A stretch of 64,000 nt of DNA from contig CAJXSO010000010.1 in the NCBI GenBank assembly GCA_913061505.1, forward strand, positions 1 through 64,000. The letters are read 5' to 3'. Origin of the DNA: an uncultured Lutimaribacter sp. (GTDB lineage: Bacteria > Pseudomonadota > Alphaproteobacteria > Rhodobacterales > Rhodobacteraceae). The translations under genes were made by a program, and so were the position numbers. Shown here in pieces: positions 41,401 to 51,088 of the stretch; position 1 is the first letter of the stretch, and every line of letters begins with the position of its first letter. Below the pieces are notes generated by a model that had not been told where the DNA came from, ran no database searches, and saw nothing but the letters and a program-made list of their open reading frames with translations.

Positions 41401-42900
41401 TTACCCCGCGCGGCGCTGTTCAAAGCTAAGCGCAATGAAGCCCGGCAGATGATCGCCCATGCCCACCACTTTGTGATCATCACGCCGGCCACGATCGCCA
41501 CCGCGGTCATTGCGATCACCGCGGTCGCGGCCACGGGTGTTTTTATCGGCTGTGCGGGGGGGCTTGGCCTCGTCTTGGGCCTGTGCCTGGGTCTGGGATT
41601 GGGGCTGTGCCTGTGCCTGTTGGGGGGCTGCATCGGGCTTGGCGGCCTCGTCGCGGCCCCGGCCACGGCCACCGCGGCTGCGCGATTTGCGCCCATCGCG
41701 GGTGGGTTCTGCGGCGGTTTCACCTGTATCGGGCGCATCGGCTGCGGGCTGCGCCCCGGGCATTTCGATGCGCGGGATTTCTGCCTGAACCAAGGCCTCG
41801 ATCGCGGCAAAGTTCTTTTCGTCGCGCGGCGCGCTGATCATAAAGGCCGTGCCCTTGCGCCCGGCCCGGCCAGTGCGGCCAATGCGATGCACGTAATCTT
41901 CGGCATGGCTGGGCACGTCGAAATTGAACACATGGCTGACATTGGGAATATCAAGCCCACGCGCCGCCACATCCGAGGCACATAGGAACCGCAAGCTGCC
42001 ATCGCGGAATTGATCGAGCGTTTTCATCCGCTGGCTTTGATCAAGATCGCCATGGATGGGGGCGGCATCATAGCCATATTTTTTCAGCGATTTTGCACAA
42101 ATATCGACATCGGTTTTGCGATTGCAAAAGATGATGGCGTTTTTGCAGGCCTCGCCCTCGCGTTCGATCAGCGCGCGCAGCAAGGCGCGCTTTTCGCTGG
42201 CTTCGCGGTCGCGGCGGCTGGGTTTGAACATCACCACACCTTGGGTGATATTTTCCGATGTGGTGGCCTGGCGCGCCACTTCGATACGTTCTGGCGCCGA
42301 CAGGAAAGTGTTGGTGATGCGTTCGATCTCGGGCGCCATGGTGGCCGAGAAAAACAGCGTCTGGCGGGTAAAGGGCGTTAGGTTAAAAATGCGCTCGATA
42401 TCGGGGATAAAGCCCATATCCAGCATGCGGTCGGCCTCGTCTACCACCATGATCTGCACGCCGGTCAACAGCAGCTTGCCGCGCTCGAAATGGTCCAGCA
42501 GGCGGCCGGGCGTGGCGATCAGCACGTCAACGCCGCGGTCGATCAGCTGGTCTTGTTCCTTGAAACTGACGCCGCCGATCAACAGCGCTTTGGTCAGTTT
42601 CAGGTGTTTTGTGTAGGTGTCGAAATTTTCGGCCACCTGTGCGGCCAATTCGCGGGTGGGGCACAGCACCAGGCTGCGTGGCATGCGCGCGCGGGCGCGG
42701 CCCTTGGCCAGCATGGTGATCATCGGCAATGTAAAACTGGCGGTTTTGCCTGTGCCGGTTTGGGCGATACCCAAAACATCGCGCCCCAAAAGTGCGGGCG
42801 GTATGGCGCCGGCCTGAATGGGGGTGGGGGTTTCATAGCCCGCTTCTGCGATGGCTTTCAAAACTTTCGGGTCAAGATTGAGGTCGGAAAACTTGGTCAT
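41401..42900 (-). CDS. rhlE: DEAD-box RNA helicase, RhlE type
   Basis: ATP-dependent RNA helicase for ribosome assembly and RNA decay, 499 residues. It has the Q motif FSDLNLDPKVLKAI, Walker A AQTGTGKT, PTRELAAQV, DEAD in VDEADRMLDMGF, SAT, and HRIGRTGRAGRKG. The last 115 residues are low complexity: Gln/Ala repeats followed by an Arg/Gly/Asp-rich tail typical of RNA-binding extensions. The ATG at 42900 begins the Q-motif domain; the longer open frame upstream crosses the promoter region and was rejected. Confidence 0.95.
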   Translation of the reverse strand: MTKFSDLNLDPKVLKAIAEAGYETPTPIQAGAIPPALLGRDVLGIAQTGTGKTASFTLPMITMLAKGRARARMPRSLVLCPTRELAAQVAENFDTYTKHLKLTKALLIGGVSFKEQDQLIDRGVDVLIATPGRLLDHFERGKLLLTGVQIMVVDEADRMLDMGFIPDIERIFNLTPFTRQTLFFSATMAPEIERITNTFLSAPERIEVARQATTSENITQGVVMFKPSRRDREASEKRALLRALIEREGEACKNAIIFCNRKTDVDICAKSLKKYGYDAAPIHGDLDQSQRMKTLDQFRDGSLRFLCASDVAARGLDIPNVSHVFNFDVPSHAEDYVHRIGRTGRAGRKGTAFMISAPRDEKNFAAIEALVQAEIPRIEMPGAQPAADAPDTGETAAEPTRDGRKSRSRGGRGRGRDEAAKPDAAPQQAQAQPQSQTQAQAQDEAKPPRTADKNTRGRDRGDRNDRGGDRGRRDDHKVVGMGDHLPGFIALSFEQRRAG

Positions 42901-42996
42901 GTGGTTCCGTTGTTTACGGACACGTCGTGGCCCGTAGCAGCTGGGGGGATAGGCCCGTTTGGCCCCGCGTGATCCGCGTAGCATCCCTTGGCTGGG

Positions 42997-43025
42997 CACA
43001 TAGCGCAAACTGCCCCTGCGGTCAA
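42997..43025 (-). promoter_or_regulatory. Candidate promoter of the rhlE-type helicase gene
   Basis: On the minus strand TTGACC (43025-43020), a 17-base spacer and TATGTG (43002-42997). It would give a leader of about 90 bases before the start at 42900, long enough for leader-based control. Confidence 0.5.
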
Positions 43026-43057
43026 TCCAAGCGCGGATATCGGGCGCATTCTGGGCA

Positions 43058-44059
43058 TTATTGCACCATTTCTGCCAAATGGTGGGCGCTGGGGAAGTGG
43101 TGGCGCAGTTTTTGTGCCAGATCCATCTGGCAACTATAAAGCAAGCCGTGCTGGTCGAGGCCCTGCAGCAGGCCGGGGGTTGCGGTGCAGACTTGGGTGA
43201 AAAACCGCTGCAAAGCGGGCTGGCCCCCGCTATCGAGAAGATAGGCAAATAGCTGGTGCAGGGTAAGCCCGTCTTGCTGGCCGGGGCGCAGCTCGTCGCG
43301 ATACGAGCCTTTGGCGTGGCGATAGGTGAAATGCTGCCAAAACGCCTGCCAGCTGGGGGCGTGGCAATGCAGCAGCAGCGCATCTTGCAGGGGCGCTTCG
43401 GCGGGGTTCATTTGATCGTGCACAAAAATGTTGTGGATTTGCACCCGCAGCCCCGCAACCCCGGTGCGGTAAAACAGCTTACCCGCCACATGGCTGAGAA
43501 ACCCACCGTTTAGATGGGCGCCATAATCGGGCCAAAGCGCGCGGGCGTATCTGTCGCGCGTGGCGCGATCTGGATGCAGCATTTTGAAATGGGTCACGGG
43601 CTGGGCTGTGGGCTGGGGGGCGGGCTGGGCTGTGGGCTGTGCCAAGGCTTCGGCCGGGCGGATGCGCGCCGATAGGCAGCCGGATGGCAGCGCTGCCAAT
43701 TGTTGGCCCAGGGGGGCGGCGCCGGGCAGGGGAGTTAGAAATTCATCCACATCGATATGGGCCAGCCATGCCACTTGCCCCGCCGCGCGGCCATAGGCAT
43801 GACGGGCGTTTTCGGTTTGGCGGGCCTGGTGTTTGACGCGCCGCTTCATGCCCAGTTTCGCCCAATATGCGGCATCGGTCAGCACGGGGCGGCATTTTGG
43901 GTGGGCGGCCAGCGCATCAAAGGCTGCTTGGTTCTCGTCGTCGAGATAAAGAAACAGCCGATGTGCCCCCAAATCCAGGTGATGGGCTGCAAAGGCCAAT
44001 ACCTGCGCGGCCGGCGCCTTGATCGTGGACACAAGGCCCCATTTGGCGCCGCCGCTCAT
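43058..44059 (-). CDS. Glycosyltransferase family 2-like protein
   Basis: A 333-residue protein of the glycosyltransferase 2/92-like group (Pfam Glyco_tranf_2_4). It opens with a beta-strand and DLGAHRLFLYLDDENQ, then the metal-binding HIDVDEFL near residues 101-108, and ends with FLSHVAGKLFYRTG and a His-rich helical part. It is most similar to the C-terminal half of the gene upstream. The start at 44059 lies in an ATGA overlap with that gene; an ATG five codons earlier is possible. No signal peptide, so cytoplasmic action on a surface polysaccharide or lipid is likely. Acceptor unknown. Confidence 0.82.
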   Translation of the reverse strand: MSGGAKWGLVSTIKAPAAQVLAFAAHHLDLGAHRLFLYLDDENQAAFDALAAHPKCRPVLTDAAYWAKLGMKRRVKHQARQTENARHAYGRAAGQVAWLAHIDVDEFLTPLPGAAPLGQQLAALPSGCLSARIRPAEALAQPTAQPAPQPTAQPVTHFKMLHPDRATRDRYARALWPDYGAHLNGGFLSHVAGKLFYRTGVAGLRVQIHNIFVHDQMNPAEAPLQDALLLHCHAPSWQAFWQHFTYRHAKGSYRDELRPGQQDGLTLHQLFAYLLDSGGQPALQRFFTQVCTATPGLLQGLDQHGLLYSCQMDLAQKLRHHFPSAHHLAEMVQ

Positions 44060-45801
44060 TCCGGCGCCTGCCATGCGGTGGCGGGCAGGGGGCCAAAATG
44101 GCGGGCAATCGCGCTGTCGAGGTTCAGGGGGCGGCGCAAAAGCATGTTATGGGCGGCCAGTGCTGCGGTCAGTTCGGGGGTGGCGGTGCACACTTCGGTG
44201 AAAAAATCGCGCAGCGCATCTGGCCCTTCGCTTTCCAGCAAAAAGCCCAACAGATGCCCGCGCTGAAAGGCGGTGCCGGGGCGCACACGGTAGCTGCCAT
44301 GGGCGCGGCGAAAGGGTAAGGCGTGCAGAAACTTTTCCCATGTGGGCGCATGTGCATGCCCCAGCAGCAAGCCGGGCAGTGGCTGTGCGGCAATCTCGGC
44401 GCCATTTTTCTTGCAGATGTGAATGCCCATCCGCAGCCCTGTGATGCCTGTGCGCATAAAGACTTTGCCCTCGGTATGGCTGACAAACCCACCCCTAAGA
44501 TGCGGGCCGTAGGTGGGGTATATGTCATGCAACACAGCGCTGGGTTGGCCGGCCATTTGGGGCGTTAGTTTAAACTGTTCGGGGGCGGGGCCTGCCAGTT
44601 GTTCCACCGGGGGCAGGCGCAGGGCTTGGGTGTTGGGGGCGATTTTGGCCAAGCAATGGGTGATATCATCGGTTGGCAGAAGAAACTCGTCGATATCAAT
44701 ATGGGCCAGCCAATCCACCTGGGCGCTGTGATAGCAATGCGTGGCCACCCATGACTGGCGCAATTGGTGGGTGCGGTGGCGGGGTTTTTTCTGGGTTGCC
44801 CACCATTCGGGCGTGCATTGGGTGACGCGGACCGCAGGGTTTTTGCCCAGAAACTGGGCCAAATCGGGGCTGGGGGCATCTAGGTAAAGATGCACGCTAT
44901 GGGCGCCTTGATCCAGGTGATAGGCGGCAAAAGCGGCGATCTGGCCCAGGCTGCCTTTTGCCAGGCTTACCGTGCCCCAGCGGGGCAGGGCCGGGGCTGG
45001 CTGTGGCTGGCTGGGCGCGGGGGCTGGCGCTGTGGGGGCTGTGGTGGGGGGCTGGGTTTTGCGTTCTGCACGGTCGGCACGCATCATGCGCAGGCGGCGA
45101 AACACCCCGCCTGGATCTGCGATCAGCTGTTCCAGCAGCGATTGCGCCAAAGGCGCAATCACCGGGTCTTGGCCGGCCTGCTGCCACAGCTTGCCCAGCA
45201 GGTTCACATCCAGCCCGCCCCCTTTCAGCGCATAGGCATCCATGCCCATGGGCAAATGCCGCGCCGATTTGCGCCCAAAGCTGTGGGGTTGATCGGGGCG
45301 CAGGCCGGAATAAAGCCGCTCGGTTTCGTATAGTTTCATCGTGGCAAACAGCACGCTTAGCGATTGGCCCAGCTGGCGCTGCACAGCGCTGGCCCCATGA
45401 TCGCCAAAGGTGGTGATGGCCGATACCTGCCAGCGGCAATCCAGATGGGCCAGCAGAAATGGCGCGTGTTCCGCCCAAAGGCGCAAAAACAGCGCGGCGG
45501 TGTGGGCGGGCTGGCTGCGGCGGCGCAGATGGGCGATCAGCAGCCCGTGCAAATGGAGCAGCGCGGACTGGCCGTGAAATTCGCCGGCCAATTCGCGGAA
45601 TTTGCGCGCATAGCCGCTTTTCGAGCGCGGAACATCCGCGCCATTGGCATCCATCAGCTGGTGTTGCAGCGCCCCAAGATCGCAGGCGAGCGGCATCAAA
45701 CCTTCGCCATCGGCATAATCCAACGGATCAAGCCGGCTTTCCATTTGCTGCACGATTGCCGAAAAACCACCCGGATAGGTGGGGCCAAACTGGTTACTCA
45801 T
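44056..45801 (-). CDS. Two-domain glycosyltransferase family 2-like protein
   Basis: A 581-residue protein. Residues 1-250 are a helical domain I do not recognise (LFLRLWAEHAPFLLAH, LFATMKLYETERLYSGLRP). Residues about 250-280 form a Pro/Ala/Gln-rich linker. The C-terminal part repeats the fold of the downstream protein: DQGAHSVHLYLDAPSPD, HIDIDEFLLP near 370, FVSHTEGKVFMRTG, HAHAPTWEKFLHAL. The two genes overlap by 4 bp, so the products are made together and may act in sequence or as a complex. They appear to be diverged duplicates, with a domain gained here or lost there. Confidence 0.82.
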   Translation of the reverse strand: MSNQFGPTYPGGFSAIVQQMESRLDPLDYADGEGLMPLACDLGALQHQLMDANGADVPRSKSGYARKFRELAGEFHGQSALLHLHGLLIAHLRRRSQPAHTAALFLRLWAEHAPFLLAHLDCRWQVSAITTFGDHGASAVQRQLGQSLSVLFATMKLYETERLYSGLRPDQPHSFGRKSARHLPMGMDAYALKGGGLDVNLLGKLWQQAGQDPVIAPLAQSLLEQLIADPGGVFRRLRMMRADRAERKTQPPTTAPTAPAPAPSQPQPAPALPRWGTVSLAKGSLGQIAAFAAYHLDQGAHSVHLYLDAPSPDLAQFLGKNPAVRVTQCTPEWWATQKKPRHRTHQLRQSWVATHCYHSAQVDWLAHIDIDEFLLPTDDITHCLAKIAPNTQALRLPPVEQLAGPAPEQFKLTPQMAGQPSAVLHDIYPTYGPHLRGGFVSHTEGKVFMRTGITGLRMGIHICKKNGAEIAAQPLPGLLLGHAHAPTWEKFLHALPFRRAHGSYRVRPGTAFQRGHLLGFLLESEGPDALRDFFTEVCTATPELTAALAAHNMLLRRPLNLDSAIARHFGPLPATAWQAPE

Positions 45802-45864
45802 GCCCCAAACATGCCGCAGGGGAGCGGCGCTGGCAAGATGCCGCGCCGCGCCCCGGCCGCGGAT

Positions 45865-47472
45865 TTATGCCATCATTTCCTTGGTGGCCGATAGGGTGAT
45901 ATCGGGGTAATCGCGCTCGATCCGGTCGATATCCCATTGCAGGCGCGTCAGATAGACCACATCGCCATCGTGATCATGGCTGATGTGCTGCTTGTTGGTG
46001 TTGATGAATTTATCCAACGCCTCGCGCGGGCCGCTGGCCCAGCGGGCCGAGGTGAATTGCGAGGCCTCAAAGCGCACGGGCAGGCCGTATTCCAGCTCGA
46101 TCCGGCTGGCCAGCACCTCGAATTGCAGCGCCCCCACAACCCCCACGATAAAGCCCGAGCCGATCATCGGCTTGAAAACCTTTGCAGCACCCTCTTCGGC
46201 AAATTGCATCAAGGCTTTTTCAAGATGCTTGGCCTTCATCGGGTCGCCCGCGCGGATGCCTTGCAGCAGTTCGGGCGCAAACGAGGGTATGCCGCTGACG
46301 CGCAGCGCCTCGCCCTCGGTCAGGGTGTCGCCGATGCGCAGCTGCCCATGGTTGGGGATGCCGATAATATCGCCGGCCCATGCCTCTTCGGCCAGTTCCC
46401 GATCGGCGGCCAGGAACATCACCGGGTTGGTGATGGCCATGGGTTTTTTGCTGCGCACATGGGTCAGCTTCATGCCGCGGGTGAAATGCCCCGAGGCCAT
46501 GCGCACAAAGGCCACCCGATCGCGGTGCTTTGGGTCCATATTGGCCTGCACCTTGAAAACAAAGCCGGAAACCTTGGTTTCATCCGGGGCAATCTGGCGC
46601 GGTTGCGCCGATTGAGGCTGGGGTTCGGGGCCATAGGTGCCGATGCCATCCATCAGCTCTTTCACGCCAAAGGAATTGATCGCAGAGCCGAACCAGATAG
46701 GTGTCATATGGCCATCCAGCACAGATTGCGGATCAAGCTTGGGCAGCAATTCGCGGGCCATTTCCAGATCGTCGCGCAGCTTTTCCAGCAGCTCTGCGGG
46801 CACATATTCGGCGATTTTGGGGTCGTCTATGCCCTCGATCGCGATGGATTGGGCCACTTTGTTGCGGTCGGCGCGGTCCATCAGTTCCAGGCGGTCGCGC
46901 AAAATATCATAGCACCCCAAGAAATCGCGCCCCTGGCCAATGGGCCAGCTGGCAGGCGTGACATGGATGGCCAGCATTTCCTGGATTTCGTCGATGATCT
47001 CGAATGTGTCGCGCGCCTCGCGGTCCATTTTGTTGCAAAAGGTCATGATGGGCAGGTCGCGCATGCGGCAGACCTCGAACAGCTTTTGCGTTTGGCTTTC
47101 CACGCCTTTGGCGCCATCGATCACCATCACTGCCGCATCCACCGCAGTCAGCGTGCGATAGGTGTCTTCGGAAAAGTCCGAGTGGCCGGGCGTATCGACC
47201 AGGTTAAAGCGGAACTCTTTGAAATCAAAAGACATGGCCGAGGCCGAAACCGAAATGCCGCGGTCTTGCTCCATCTTCATGAAATCCGAGCGCGTGCGCC
47301 GCGCCTCGCCCTTGGCGCGCACTTGGCCCGCCATCTGGATGGCACCCCCGTAAAGCAGGAATTTTTCGGTCAGCGTGGTTTTGCCCGCATCCGGGTGCGA
47401 GATGATGGCAAAGGTGCGGCGGCGTGCAATCTCGCGCGGCAAATCGGGGCGGTTGGGCGTATGATCCAGCAT
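45865..47472 (-). CDS. prfC: Peptide chain release factor 3
   Basis: Translational GTPase that recycles class I release factors after termination, 535 residues. The G1 motif is SHPDAGKTT near residues 27-35, followed by DTPGHSDF and NKMDREARD, then the domain II and III regions characteristic of RF3 (HFTRGMKLTHVRSKK, GVVGALQFEVLASRI). The frame is open 89 codons upstream, but ATG 47472 fits the family N terminus. Separated by 63 bp from the downstream glycosyltransferase. Confidence 0.97.
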   Translation of the reverse strand: MLDHTPNRPDLPREIARRRTFAIISHPDAGKTTLTEKFLLYGGAIQMAGQVRAKGEARRTRSDFMKMEQDRGISVSASAMSFDFKEFRFNLVDTPGHSDFSEDTYRTLTAVDAAVMVIDGAKGVESQTQKLFEVCRMRDLPIMTFCNKMDREARDTFEIIDEIQEMLAIHVTPASWPIGQGRDFLGCYDILRDRLELMDRADRNKVAQSIAIEGIDDPKIAEYVPAELLEKLRDDLEMARELLPKLDPQSVLDGHMTPIWFGSAINSFGVKELMDGIGTYGPEPQPQSAQPRQIAPDETKVSGFVFKVQANMDPKHRDRVAFVRMASGHFTRGMKLTHVRSKKPMAITNPVMFLAADRELAEEAWAGDIIGIPNHGQLRIGDTLTEGEALRVSGIPSFAPELLQGIRAGDPMKAKHLEKALMQFAEEGAAKVFKPMIGSGFIVGVVGALQFEVLASRIELEYGLPVRFEASQFTSARWASGPREALDKFINTNKQHISHDHDGDVVYLTRLQWDIDRIERDYPDITLSATKEMMA

Positions 47473-47533
47473 GGGGGCGCGTATAGGGGGGCTGCGCAGA
47501 TTTGGCAAGAAATCTTGCTGTGCTGCGGTGGGC

Positions 47534-48763
47534 CTAGCCCGGCGGAATATTGGCCGCGGCCAAGAGGCTGGGTATGGCCTCGCGAAAGCGGAAAAACCCA
47601 TGCGTGGCGTGGGGCCATGCGCGGCTGTCAAAGCCGCGGCGCAGCTGGAACACCGGCAGGCTGCTGCGCGCGCTGAGTGCGGCCAGAAAATTGGCCACGG
47701 GGCCCGTGGGCGCATAGGGCGCAACAATTTGCGCGGCACCTGTGCGCTGGGCCCAATCGGCCAAATCGCCCGGCGTGCAAAAGCCCTGCGTCACTGGCCC
47801 CAGCTTGGCGCCCCAACGCCCCACGCAATCTTGCATGGCGGCGCGCCCCCAATCGGCCACGGCGGGGCTGATGGCCAGCGGGCTGCGATCGGCGCTGAGA
47901 TCAAGGCAGGCGGTGGCCACGGGCGGTGCAATCTGGTCTAGCGCAAAGCCCGGGCTTAGATCGTCTTCGTGCAGCAAAAACACGCTGGGCGCATCGCGGT
48001 TTGGCAGGGCGCATTCGGGCAAGGCGCTGCGCTGGGGCGGGGGTGGGCCCTGCAGCGGTGCGGGGTTGGCGGCCAGGCCGCTGGGGGCAAAGCGGCGCGC
48101 GGTGAATTTCACAATATTGTCAGCGCGCGCCACATAATGTTTGCCCGCCGTATGCAGCCCCGCCACCCAGCGCCACGATAATGTGTTCGAGGCGGGATCG
48201 CCATCGATCAGGTGGCGCAAAAAGAAATCTGCCCCCAATTCCCAAGGCAGTTGCAAGGTGAAGATCCAGATCGAGGCAAACCACATGCGCGCATGATTGT
48301 GCAAATAGCCAGTATCGGCCAATTCCTGCGCCCATGTATCAAAGCAATCGATCCCGGTGGTGGCGTTGCAGGCATCCGCCCAACGCCTGCGCAAACCTGC
48401 CTCGCCCTGCACGCGGTTTAGCGCTTGCTGAAGGCTGTTTTGGTAATCATCCCAAATGCTTGGGCGCAGTTCCAGCCAGCCTTTCCAATAGGTGCGCCAA
48501 AACACCTCGGCCACGAATTTGTCGGCCGCGTGCAGGCTGTGGCGGCCTAAAACGGCGGCCAGCACCTCGTCTTCGCAGATCAGGCGGTGGCGCAGATAGG
48601 GCGACAGGCCTGATACGTTGTGATGCTTTCCTGCGCCATGATCATAATTGCGCAGCTTGGCATAATCGGCCCCGGCGCGCGGCAAAAACTGCGCCAGCCG
48701 TTCCAGCCCTGCGGTGCGGGTTGGGGGGAATGCGGGGGCCAGGCTGGGGCTGGGGTTGGTCAT
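47534..48763 (-). CDS. Photolyase/cryptochrome-like FAD-binding protein with permuted domain order
   Basis: A 409-residue protein. Residues about 30-230 match the FAD-binding helical domain of DNA photolyases: SGLSPYLRHRLI, FWRTYWKGWLELRP, TGYLHNHARMWFASIW, DGDPASNTLSWRWVAG. Canonical photolyases carry an alpha/beta antenna domain before this; here nothing precedes it, and residues about 255-409 after it look like that missing alpha/beta domain (SVFLLHEDDL at the start, IVAPYAPTGPV, then RFREAIP). Likely a flavoprotein of the photolyase family, either DNA repair or light sensing. It lies 61 bp upstream of prfC and divergent to clpP. Confidence 0.8.
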   Translation of the reverse strand: MTNPSPSLAPAFPPTRTAGLERLAQFLPRAGADYAKLRNYDHGAGKHHNVSGLSPYLRHRLICEDEVLAAVLGRHSLHAADKFVAEVFWRTYWKGWLELRPSIWDDYQNSLQQALNRVQGEAGLRRRWADACNATTGIDCFDTWAQELADTGYLHNHARMWFASIWIFTLQLPWELGADFFLRHLIDGDPASNTLSWRWVAGLHTAGKHYVARADNIVKFTARRFAPSGLAANPAPLQGPPPPQRSALPECALPNRDAPSVFLLHEDDLSPGFALDQIAPPVATACLDLSADRSPLAISPAVADWGRAAMQDCVGRWGAKLGPVTQGFCTPGDLADWAQRTGAAQIVAPYAPTGPVANFLAALSARSSLPVFQLRRGFDSRAWPHATHGFFRFREAIPSLLAAANIPPG

Positions 48764-48944
48764 GAAAACGGGGCCTTTTTCAGATGCGCCGGTGCAGGCC
48801 CGCTGCAGGTAGGGTGGGCGCGCAATTCTTCAAGCAAGCCCAGCAATCTGCCTTGCCCCCCTTGCGGGCGCAGGGGCGCATCACTAAGACTTGCTTAGCA
48901 AATGAAAGTCTAAGCATCGATCCATAGTAAACAGGCGGGCGCAG

Positions 48945-49574
48945 ATGAAAGATCCTATTGACGTATACATGAACACGCTGGTGCCGATGGTTGTTGAACA
49001 AACCAGCCGCGGCGAACGGGCCTATGATATTTTTTCGCGCCTTCTGAAGGAACGCATCATTTTTCTGTCTGGGCCCGTGCATGACGGCATGTCTAGCCTG
49101 ATCGTGGCACAATTGCTGCATCTCGAGGCCGAGAACCCGACCAAAGAGATCAGCATGTATATCAACAGCCCCGGCGGGGTGGTAACATCGGGCCTGTCGA
49201 TCTACGACACGATGCAATATATCCGCCCCAAGGTCAGCACGCTGGTGGTGGGGCAGGCGGCCTCGATGGGGTCGCTTTTGCTGACGGCTGGCGAAAAAGG
49301 CATGCGCTTTAGCCTGCCCAACAGCCGCGTCATGGTGCACCAGCCCTCGGGCGGGTATCAGGGGCAGGCCACCGATATTATGATCCACGCCCAAGAGACG
49401 CAAAAGCTGAAGCGCCGTTTGAACGAAATCTACGTCAAACACACCGGCCAAGATCTGGAAACGGTCGAGGCGGCGCTGGAGCGCGATAATTTCATGTCGG
49501 CAGAAGATGCCAAGGCATGGGGTTTGATCGACGAAATCGTTGAAAGCCGCGGCAAGATGGGCGACGAGGCCTAA
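48945..49574 (+). CDS. clpP: ATP-dependent Clp protease proteolytic subunit
   Basis: Self-compartmentalised serine protease that works with ClpX or ClpA. The 209-residue protein has catalytic S107 in QAASMGS, H132 in MVHQPSGG and D181 in LERDNFM. Upstream, between this gene and the photolyase-like gene, are 181 bp of shared divergent DNA containing an imperfect inverted repeat around 48884-48915. clpX follows after 128 bp. Confidence 0.98.
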   Translation: MKDPIDVYMNTLVPMVVEQTSRGERAYDIFSRLLKERIIFLSGPVHDGMSSLIVAQLLHLEAENPTKEISMYINSPGGVVTSGLSIYDTMQYIRPKVSTLVVGQAASMGSLLLTAGEKGMRFSLPNSRVMVHQPSGGYQGQATDIMIHAQETQKLKRRLNEIYVKHTGQDLETVEAALERDNFMSAEDAKAWGLIDEIVESRGKMGDEA

Positions 49575-49584
49575 GCCAACACCA

Positions 49585-49625
49585 GCCCAAGCCGCAAACG
49601 GGCTTTTTCGCATTGTGGCTTGGGC
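49585..49625 (+). promoter_or_regulatory. Alternative hairpins between clpP and clpX
   Basis: GCCCAAGCC (49585-49593) can pair with GGCTT at 49601-49605, making a short stem followed by T's (terminator-like), or with its perfect 9-base complement GGCTTGGGC at 49617-49625 (a longer stem). The two pairings exclude each other. A second copy of GGCTTGGGC at 49662-49670 offers a third partner. Confidence 0.45.
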
Positions 49626-49702
49626 CATGCTGCCCTAATCTGGGGCGATACGTGAAGACCCGGCTTGGGCCGGACAGGGCATTCAGGCCTGAAAGGGAAG
49701 AT

Positions 49703-50965
49703 ATGGCGAGCAATTCCAGCGACAGCAAAAACACGCTCTATTGCAGTTTTTGCGGCAAAAGCCAGCATGAGGTGCGCAAACTGATTGCGGGCCCCACCGT
49801 GTTCATCTGTGATGAATGCGTCGAGCTGTGCATGGATATTATCCGCGAAGAAACCAAATCGGCCGGCCTGAAATCTTCGGAAGGGGTGCCAACCCCGCGC
49901 GATATTTGTAACGTGCTAGACGATTATGTGATCGGCCAGGCCACCGCAAAGCGGGTGCTGTCGGTGGCTGTGCATAACCATTACAAGCGCCTGAACCACA
50001 GCCAGAAATCGGGTGATATCGAGCTGTCGAAATCCAATATCTTGCTGATCGGCCCCACGGGTTGTGGCAAAACCTTGTTGGCGCAAACCCTGGCGCGGAT
50101 TTTGGATGTGCCCTTTACCATGGCCGATGCCACCACCCTGACCGAGGCAGGCTATGTTGGCGAAGACGTTGAAAATATTATCCTAAAACTGCTGCAAGCC
50201 AGCGAATACAATGTCGAACGGGCGCAGCGCGGGATCGTGTATATCGACGAGGTCGATAAAATTACCCGCAAATCGGAAAACCCCTCGATCACGCGCGATG
50301 TATCGGGCGAGGGCGTGCAGCAGGCGCTGCTAAAGCTGATGGAAGGCACGGTTGCCAGCGTGCCGCCCCAAGGCGGGCGCAAACACCCCCAGCAGGAATT
50401 CCTGCAGGTCGATACAACCAATATTTTGTTCATCTGCGGCGGGGCTTTTGCGGGGCTAGATCGTATCATCGCACAGCGCAACAAGGGCAGCGCCATGGGC
50501 TTTGGCGCCGATGTCAAAGACCCAGACGAGCGCCGCGTGGGCGAGCTGTTCAAACAGCTAGAGCCGGAAGATCTGCTGAAATTTGGGCTTATCCCCGAAT
50601 TTGTGGGCCGTTTGCCCGTGATCGCCACGCTGGAAGACCTGGATGAAGATGCCTTGGTAACAATTCTGACCCAGCCGAAAAACGCGCTGGTCAAGCAATA
50701 CCAGCGCCTGTTCGAGCTGGAAGATGTGCAGCTAACCTTCACCGATGACGCGCTGCAAAGCATCGCCAAACGGGCGATCCAGCGGAAAACTGGTGCGCGG
50801 GGGCTGCGCTCGATCTTGGAAGATATCTTGCTGGACACGATGTTTGACCTGCCCGGCCAAAGCGATGTCACCGAAGTGGTTGTCAATGACGAGGCGGTCA
50901 CGGCTGGCGCGGCGCCACTGCTGATCTATGCCGATGCCAAGAAAGAGGGCGCAACGGCCGGCTGA
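49703..50965 (+). CDS. clpX: ATP-dependent Clp protease ATP-binding subunit ClpX
   Basis: AAA+ unfoldase that feeds substrates to ClpP, 420 residues. The N-terminal zinc-binding domain has C14, C17, C36 and C39. Walker A is GPTGCGKT from residue 117, Walker B VYIDEVDK, and sensor motifs include PEFVGRLPV and TGARGLRSI. The ATG at 49703 follows GAAAGGGAAG. Its terminator is at 50996. Confidence 0.98.
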   Translation: MASNSSDSKNTLYCSFCGKSQHEVRKLIAGPTVFICDECVELCMDIIREETKSAGLKSSEGVPTPRDICNVLDDYVIGQATAKRVLSVAVHNHYKRLNHSQKSGDIELSKSNILLIGPTGCGKTLLAQTLARILDVPFTMADATTLTEAGYVGEDVENIILKLLQASEYNVERAQRGIVYIDEVDKITRKSENPSITRDVSGEGVQQALLKLMEGTVASVPPQGGRKHPQQEFLQVDTTNILFICGGAFAGLDRIIAQRNKGSAMGFGADVKDPDERRVGELFKQLEPEDLLKFGLIPEFVGRLPVIATLEDLDEDALVTILTQPKNALVKQYQRLFELEDVQLTFTDDALQSIAKRAIQRKTGARGLRSILEDILLDTMFDLPGQSDVTEVVVNDEAVTAGAAPLLIYADAKKEGATAG

Positions 50966-50995
50966 CCCGGGTGGAAAGCGCGTAAAATTTTACCA

Positions 50996-51028
50996 AACGC
51001 CGCGCCATTGGTGCGGCGTTTTGGTTTT
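50996..51028 (+). terminator. Intrinsic terminator after clpX
   Basis: An 11-bp stem with one G-T pair (50996-51006 with 51010-51020), a 3-base loop and a following T-rich stretch TTGGTTTT. It lies 30 bp after the clpX stop. Confidence 0.8.
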
Positions 51029-51088
51029 GCGCTCTGGACCTTTGCGTTATGATAGGCCATATCAGGGGCGCATTATCCGGAGGTTGCC

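Noticed and set aside
48884-48915. Heat-shock-type element upstream of clpP
   Set aside because: An imperfect inverted repeat is present but does not match CIRCE or a convincing sigma-32 promoter.
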